Of a stretch of 6,551 nt of DNA, positions 6,178 to 6,551 are shown in pieces. The stretch comes from an uncultured Collinsella sp. GTDB lineage: Bacteria; Actinomycetota; Coriobacteriia; Coriobacteriales; Coriobacteriaceae. The stretch's first letter is position 1. Every line of letters starts with the position of its first letter. Where the stretch lies: positions 1 to 6,551 of the forward strand of contig USCJ01000081.1 of assembly GCA_900553215.1 (NCBI GenBank), in the 5' to 3' direction. Made by a program: the position numbers and the translations under genes. The notes under the pieces are model-generated. The model saw only the letters and a program-made list of their open reading frames with translations. It had not been told where the DNA came from and did no database searches.

Positions 6178-6298
6178 TTAACCGTTAATCTGCTTTCTTA
6201 CGTGCATGTTAGATAGTAGCATTTTGCTGTTTGCGCGTAACAGTTAATTGAAAATCGCACGGCGGCATCTGGGCATTTGCCATTAATTTGCAACAGTT
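6178..6298. promoter_or_regulatory. Three AACnGTT palindromes upstream of the HTH gene
   Basis: TTAAC-C-GTTAA (6178-6188), TAAC-A-GTTA (6238-6246) and AAC-A-GTT (6292-6298) are odd-centred inverted repeats sharing the core AACnGTT, with centres 59 and 53 bases apart. The first overlaps the possible AAGG ribosome site of the HTH gene. A minus-strand promoter probably lies in this interval, but I see only a weak -10 (TACTAT near 6218) and no convincing -35. The cluster looks like an operator set, possibly for autoregulation. Confidence 0.3.
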
Positions 6299-6338
6299 CT
6301 TTAGGTTTTATTTACGCAGCTAGTTAGCTCGCGGCTCA

Positions 6339-6386
6339 TTGACGGTGTTTTACCAACCAGATTGGTATCTTTTTGTTTGGCTGGTA
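6339..6386 (+). promoter_or_regulatory. Possible plus-strand promoter with operator-like inverted repeat
   Basis: TTGACG (6339-6344) matches five of six bases of a -35 box. Downstream, TGGTATCTT (6363-6371) has the TGn of an extended -10, and TGGTAT (6363-6368) lies 18 bases from the -35. TACCAA (6351-6356) and TTGGTA (6362-6367) form a perfect 6-bp inverted repeat with a 5-base centre, between and over the promoter elements. A third half-site, CTGGTAT, is at 6381-6387. A T-run follows the repeat, so a weak terminator is another reading, but a 6-bp AT-rich stem is poor for that. The promoter would drive a plus-strand gene starting beyond the right edge. Confidence 0.3.
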
Positions 6387-6431
6387 TGGTTTGTGTAATT
6401 ATTAACCCCTCTTCAGCCCGCACCTACATGT

Positions 6432-6509
6432 CAACTTTCCACTTACTTTCCAGCTTTCCACTTAACTTACCACCTAAGGTGGAAAGCTGGAAAGCTAGGT
6501 GGGAAGCTG
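6432..6509 (+). repeat. Large nested inverted repeat / strong RNA hairpin
   Basis: A perfect 16-bp inverted repeat (6446-6461 with 6479-6494, CTTTCCAGCTTTCCAC on the left) has a 17-base loop. It continues outward after a single bulge (C6495): 6435-6445 pairs with 6496-6506 including two G-U wobbles, then one A-C mismatch, then 6432-6433 with 6508-6509. That is 29 pairs in all. The wobbles are allowed only in plus-strand RNA, since they become A-C on the other strand, so plus-strand transcription is favoured. The loop and right arm also hold a competing small palindrome, CCACCT-A-AGGTGG (6470-6482). No T-run follows on either strand, so it is not a standard terminator. A leader structure of a downstream plus-strand gene is the best guess. 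Confidence 0.75.
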
Positions 6510-6551
6510 GGGCAGCAGCAGGCCAGGAGAACAAGAAAGGGGGCGGCAACC

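Larger units (their letters stand above)
6160..6551. other. 392-bp non-coding, AT-richer region at the right edge
   Basis: No credible coding frame was found on either strand. The left part (6160-6300) should hold the minus-strand promoter of the HTH gene and the AACnGTT palindromes. The middle (6330-6400) holds the possible plus-strand promoter and its inverted repeat. The right part (6430-6510) is the large hairpin, followed by a purine-rich stretch with AAAGGGGG at 6536-6543. That last element could be the Shine-Dalgarno of a plus-strand gene starting just past the window, which would make the region a divergent intergenic space. No tRNA, rRNA, T-box core or known riboswitch signature was recognised. 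Confidence 0.6.

Noticed and set aside
5584..6300. Complete IS3-family element around the HTH gene
   Set aside because: No OrfB, no paired terminal inverted repeats of the TG...CA type and no target-site duplication could be found by eye.
6429..6434. Perfect TTGACA on the minus strand beside the large hairpin, as a -35 box
   Set aside because: No -10-like hexamer lies 15-19 bases downstream; the nearest AT-rich candidate is about 24 bases away.
6435..6510. CRISPR-like array from the repeated CTTTCCAC/GTGGAAAG units
   Set aside because: The units are about 11-13 bases with almost no unique spacers and occur in inverted orientation; they form one hairpin, not a repeat-spacer array.

Overview
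The window is GC-rich, apart from an AT-richer right end. It is dominated by one leftward (minus-strand) operon for a six-module, membrane-bound, energy-converting [NiFe] hydrogenase of the Ech type (group 4). Reading along the minus strand the modules are EchA (NuoL-like) and EchB (NuoH-like) in one polypeptide, then EchC (NuoB-like, small subunit), EchD (NuoC-like), EchE (NuoD-like, [NiFe] large subunit) and EchF (2x[4Fe-4S] ferredoxin-like). The order A-B-C-D-E-F is the classical Ech order. NuoC- and NuoD-like proteins are separate genes, which argues against a formate hydrogenlyase (Hyc/Hyf) type, where they are fused. All four Ni-binding cysteines and all four proximal-cluster cysteines are present, so this should be a true hydrogenase and not a cysteine-less relative. 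GC content, gene style and the orphan IS150-like HTH gene suggest an anaerobic fermenting actinobacterium of the Coriobacteriia (Collinsella or a relative). That assignment is inference from recollection, not a search.

Layout from left to right: 1-37, a short downstream stretch with an 11-bp-period repeat; 38-379 echF; 387-1475 echE; 1481-2101 echD; 2101-2688 echC; 2701-5583 the echA-echB fusion; 5584-5763 a 180-bp leader/intergenic region with a GC-rich hairpin and an AT-rich patch just before the operon; 5764-6159 a same-strand gene for a double helix-turn-helix protein resembling a truncated IS150-type OrfA with no OrfB; 6160-6551 a 392-bp non-coding region with several palindromes, a possible plus-strand promoter and a very large nested hairpin.

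How the genes work together: reduced ferredoxin from fermentation would donate electrons to EchF. They would pass through EchF's two clusters to the single EchC cluster and to the Ni-Fe site in EchE, where protons become H2. The EchA and EchB membrane modules would couple this to H+ or Na+ export. Spacing is tight throughout (1-base overlap, or gaps of 5, 7 and 12 bases), with strong Shine-Dalgarno sequences before every gene except echF, so the genes should be co-translated at matched levels.

The most notable points are the EchA-EchB fusion, an EchE that ends exactly at the residue where other large subunits are proteolytically processed, low-complexity tails on EchC and EchD, the orphan HTH gene with palindromes in front of it, and the roughly 79-base nested hairpin at 6432-6509.
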